Below are positions 31,873 through 32,863 of a DNA stretch of 32,863 bases, one piece after another. Source of the stretch: an uncultured Massilia sp. (lineage in GTDB: Bacteria; Pseudomonadota; Gammaproteobacteria; Burkholderiales; Burkholderiaceae_D); the NCBI GenBank assembly GCA_913778765.1, contig CAJYXO010000070.1, positions 1 through 32,863 of the forward strand, given 5' to 3'. A program made the translations under genes and the position numbers. Position 1 is the first letter of the stretch; each line of letters starts with the position of its first letter. The notes under the pieces are model-generated. The model saw only the letters and a list, made by a program, of their open reading frames with translations, was not told the DNA's origin and searched no databases.

Positions 31873-32670
31873 ATGCTGGAAGAGATCGCGCAGATCGACT
31901 GGGCGCGCCCGTGGTATGACGCGGTGCGCCCGGCCTTCGACAGCCTGGAGGCGGGCGCCTCGTTCATCGAGCGTTTCAATGTCCATGCGGCCCGTCTCGG
32001 CCTGCAGAACCACCGCGGCCAGGCGATCCGCTTCGTGCCCCAGGCCGCGCTGCCGCCCGACACCGCCTACGAGGAATTCATCGGCGCCACCGGCTGCGTG
32101 CCGACGCGCGAGAACCTGCACGACTTCTTCAATGGCCTGGTGTGGCAGACCTTCCCGCTCATCAAGCGCGAGCTGAATGCGCTGCAGGCGGCGCAGATCG
32201 CAAGCGCCGGCGTGGGCAAGTCGCGTGGACCGGCGCGCGACGCCGCCACCATCTTCGACGAAAACGCCGCCCTGCTGGTGGTGCGCGACAGCGATGCCGG
32301 CCGCGCCCTGGTCGAGGCCTTGCGCGGCCACCGCTGGCATGAGGCGCTGTACGCAAAACGCGCGATGTTCGGCCAGGACGCCCAGGTCTGGCTGTTCGGC
32401 CACGCGCTGATGGAAAAGCTGGTGGCGCCGCGCAAGGCGATCACCGCGCATACCCGGGTGCTGTACGCGCCGGAGGCCTGGTTCGGCCTCGCCTGGGAAG
32501 ACCGCCGCGCCTGGATCGACATGCAGGTGGCCGGCCAGCTCTGCACCGAGGGCCTGAGCACGTCCGCCTTCACGCCGCTGCAGGTGCTGGGCGTGCCCGG
32601 CTGGTGGCCGCGGCAGGACGAGGCCTTCTATCTGGATGAAACCGTGTTCCGACCAAGGAGAAAAACATGA
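31873..32670 (+). CDS. DUF3025 domain protein
   Basis: A 265-residue protein recognised as the DUF3025 family, common in beta- and gammaproteobacteria and of unknown function. Conserved-looking segments are ENLHDFFNGLVWQTFPLIKRELN, DENAALLVV, LFGHALMEKLVAPRKAITAH and LQVLGVPGWWP. There is no signal peptide or membrane helix, so it is probably cytoplasmic. It starts six bases after pyrC, with only a weak ribosome site, and its stop overlaps the next gene's ATG (ATGA). It is therefore probably translated in step with both neighbours. The link to pyrC is by position only. Confidence 0.85.
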   Translation: MLEEIAQIDWARPWYDAVRPAFDSLEAGASFIERFNVHAARLGLQNHRGQAIRFVPQAALPPDTAYEEFIGATGCVPTRENLHDFFNGLVWQTFPLIKRELNALQAAQIASAGVGKSRGPARDAATIFDENAALLVVRDSDAGRALVEALRGHRWHEALYAKRAMFGQDAQVWLFGHALMEKLVAPRKAITAHTRVLYAPEAWFGLAWEDRRAWIDMQVAGQLCTEGLSTSAFTPLQVLGVPGWWPRQDEAFYLDETVFRPRRKT

Positions 32671-32863
32671 CCGATGTGGTTCGCTGGGGCATTCTCGGCA
32701 CCGGCAAGATCGCCAAAGCCTTCGCCAACGCATTGAAGGACACGCCGGGGGCGGTGCTGGCCGGCGTCGGCTCGCGCACGATGGCGGGCGCGCAGGCCTT
32801 CGCCGACGAATTCGGTGGCGCGGCTTATGGCTCATACGAGGCGCTGGCGCAGGCCGGCGACGT
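32667..32863 (+). CDS. Gfo/Idh/MocA family oxidoreductase, N-terminal part
   Basis: The first 65 residues of an NAD(P)-dependent dehydrogenase; the rest lies beyond the window. RWGILGTGKIAKAFANALK is the Rossmann start of this family (G-x-G-x-I-A), followed by AGVGSRTMAGAQAFADEFG, typical of sugar and trans-dihydrodiol-type dehydrogenases. AAGGAG seven bases upstream and the ATGA overlap with the DUF3025 stop fix the start. The substrate cannot be judged from this fragment. Confidence 0.85.
   Translation, partial: MTDVVRWGILGTGKIAKAFANALKDTPGAVLAGVGSRTMAGAQAFADEFGGAAYGSYEALAQAGD

Noticed and set aside
30688..32835. Upstream extension of the TauE/SafE frame to more than 900 codons
   Set aside because: The extension is antisense to pyrC and the DUF3025 gene and has no recognisable domain. 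TauE proteins are about 245-260 residues, so the start at 30687 is preferred.

Overview
The window is a high-GC chromosomal segment from a Gram-negative betaproteobacterium, most likely of the Oxalobacteraceae (Massilia/Telluria-like). I infer this from the 5S rRNA tail, the gene families (Burkholderiales-type porin, Kdo hydroxylase, PagL, DUF3025, tandem fadD) and the intergenic palindromes. No genome comparison was possible. No prophage, integrase, CRISPR array, tRNA or insertion sequence is visible, and base composition looks even throughout. The gene content is mostly housekeeping and nutrient scavenging.

Layout. 1-115: the 3' end of a 5S rRNA gene and the rRNA operon terminator. 132-5286, all minus strand: a YbhB/YbcL (PEBP) protein, a secreted isoamylase, a DHA2-type MFS exporter and a PagL-type lipid A deacylase. 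5392-9747: a beta-hydroxyacid dehydrogenase, an M20 amidohydrolase and a cytoplasmic molybdopterin oxidoreductase. 9886-15089, plus strand: a lipoprotein metallo-aminopeptidase, two tandem fadD paralogues separated by a palindromic repeat pair, and a small BamE-like lipoprotein. 15179-17204, minus strand: a YciA-type thioesterase followed by a PhoD-type phosphatase. 17268-20013, plus strand: an Atm1-type ABC exporter and a Kdo hydroxylase.

20034-25333 is the most system-like part. A LysR regulator diverges from a tightly packed run of RraA-fold aldolase, D-2-hydroxyacid dehydrogenase, MFS carboxylate symporter and porin. This reads as a complete uptake-and-catabolism cassette for an unidentified hydroxy/oxo organic acid: porin across the outer membrane, MFS across the inner membrane, dehydrogenase and aldolase in the cytoplasm. 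25330-28689 is an amino-acid scavenging module: periplasmic asparaginase II, a DAACS dicarboxylate/amino-acid symporter, and a divergent orphan polar-amino-acid ABC ATPase with a dyad-symmetric site between them. 28696-30687 carries an orphan GAF histidine kinase and a TauE/SafE permease. 30817-32863 has pyrC, a DUF3025 gene and the start of a Gfo/Idh/MocA oxidoreductase in one plus-strand run.

Two lipid A/LPS core modification genes (pagL and kdoO) occur here but are not adjacent. The non-coding regions are unusually rich in palindromes: a 90-bp composite element present twice in opposite orientation plus a half copy, a three-copy GGGGTCAGAGCCC palindrome, two GTAC-core hairpins, and two hairpins placed at translation starts.
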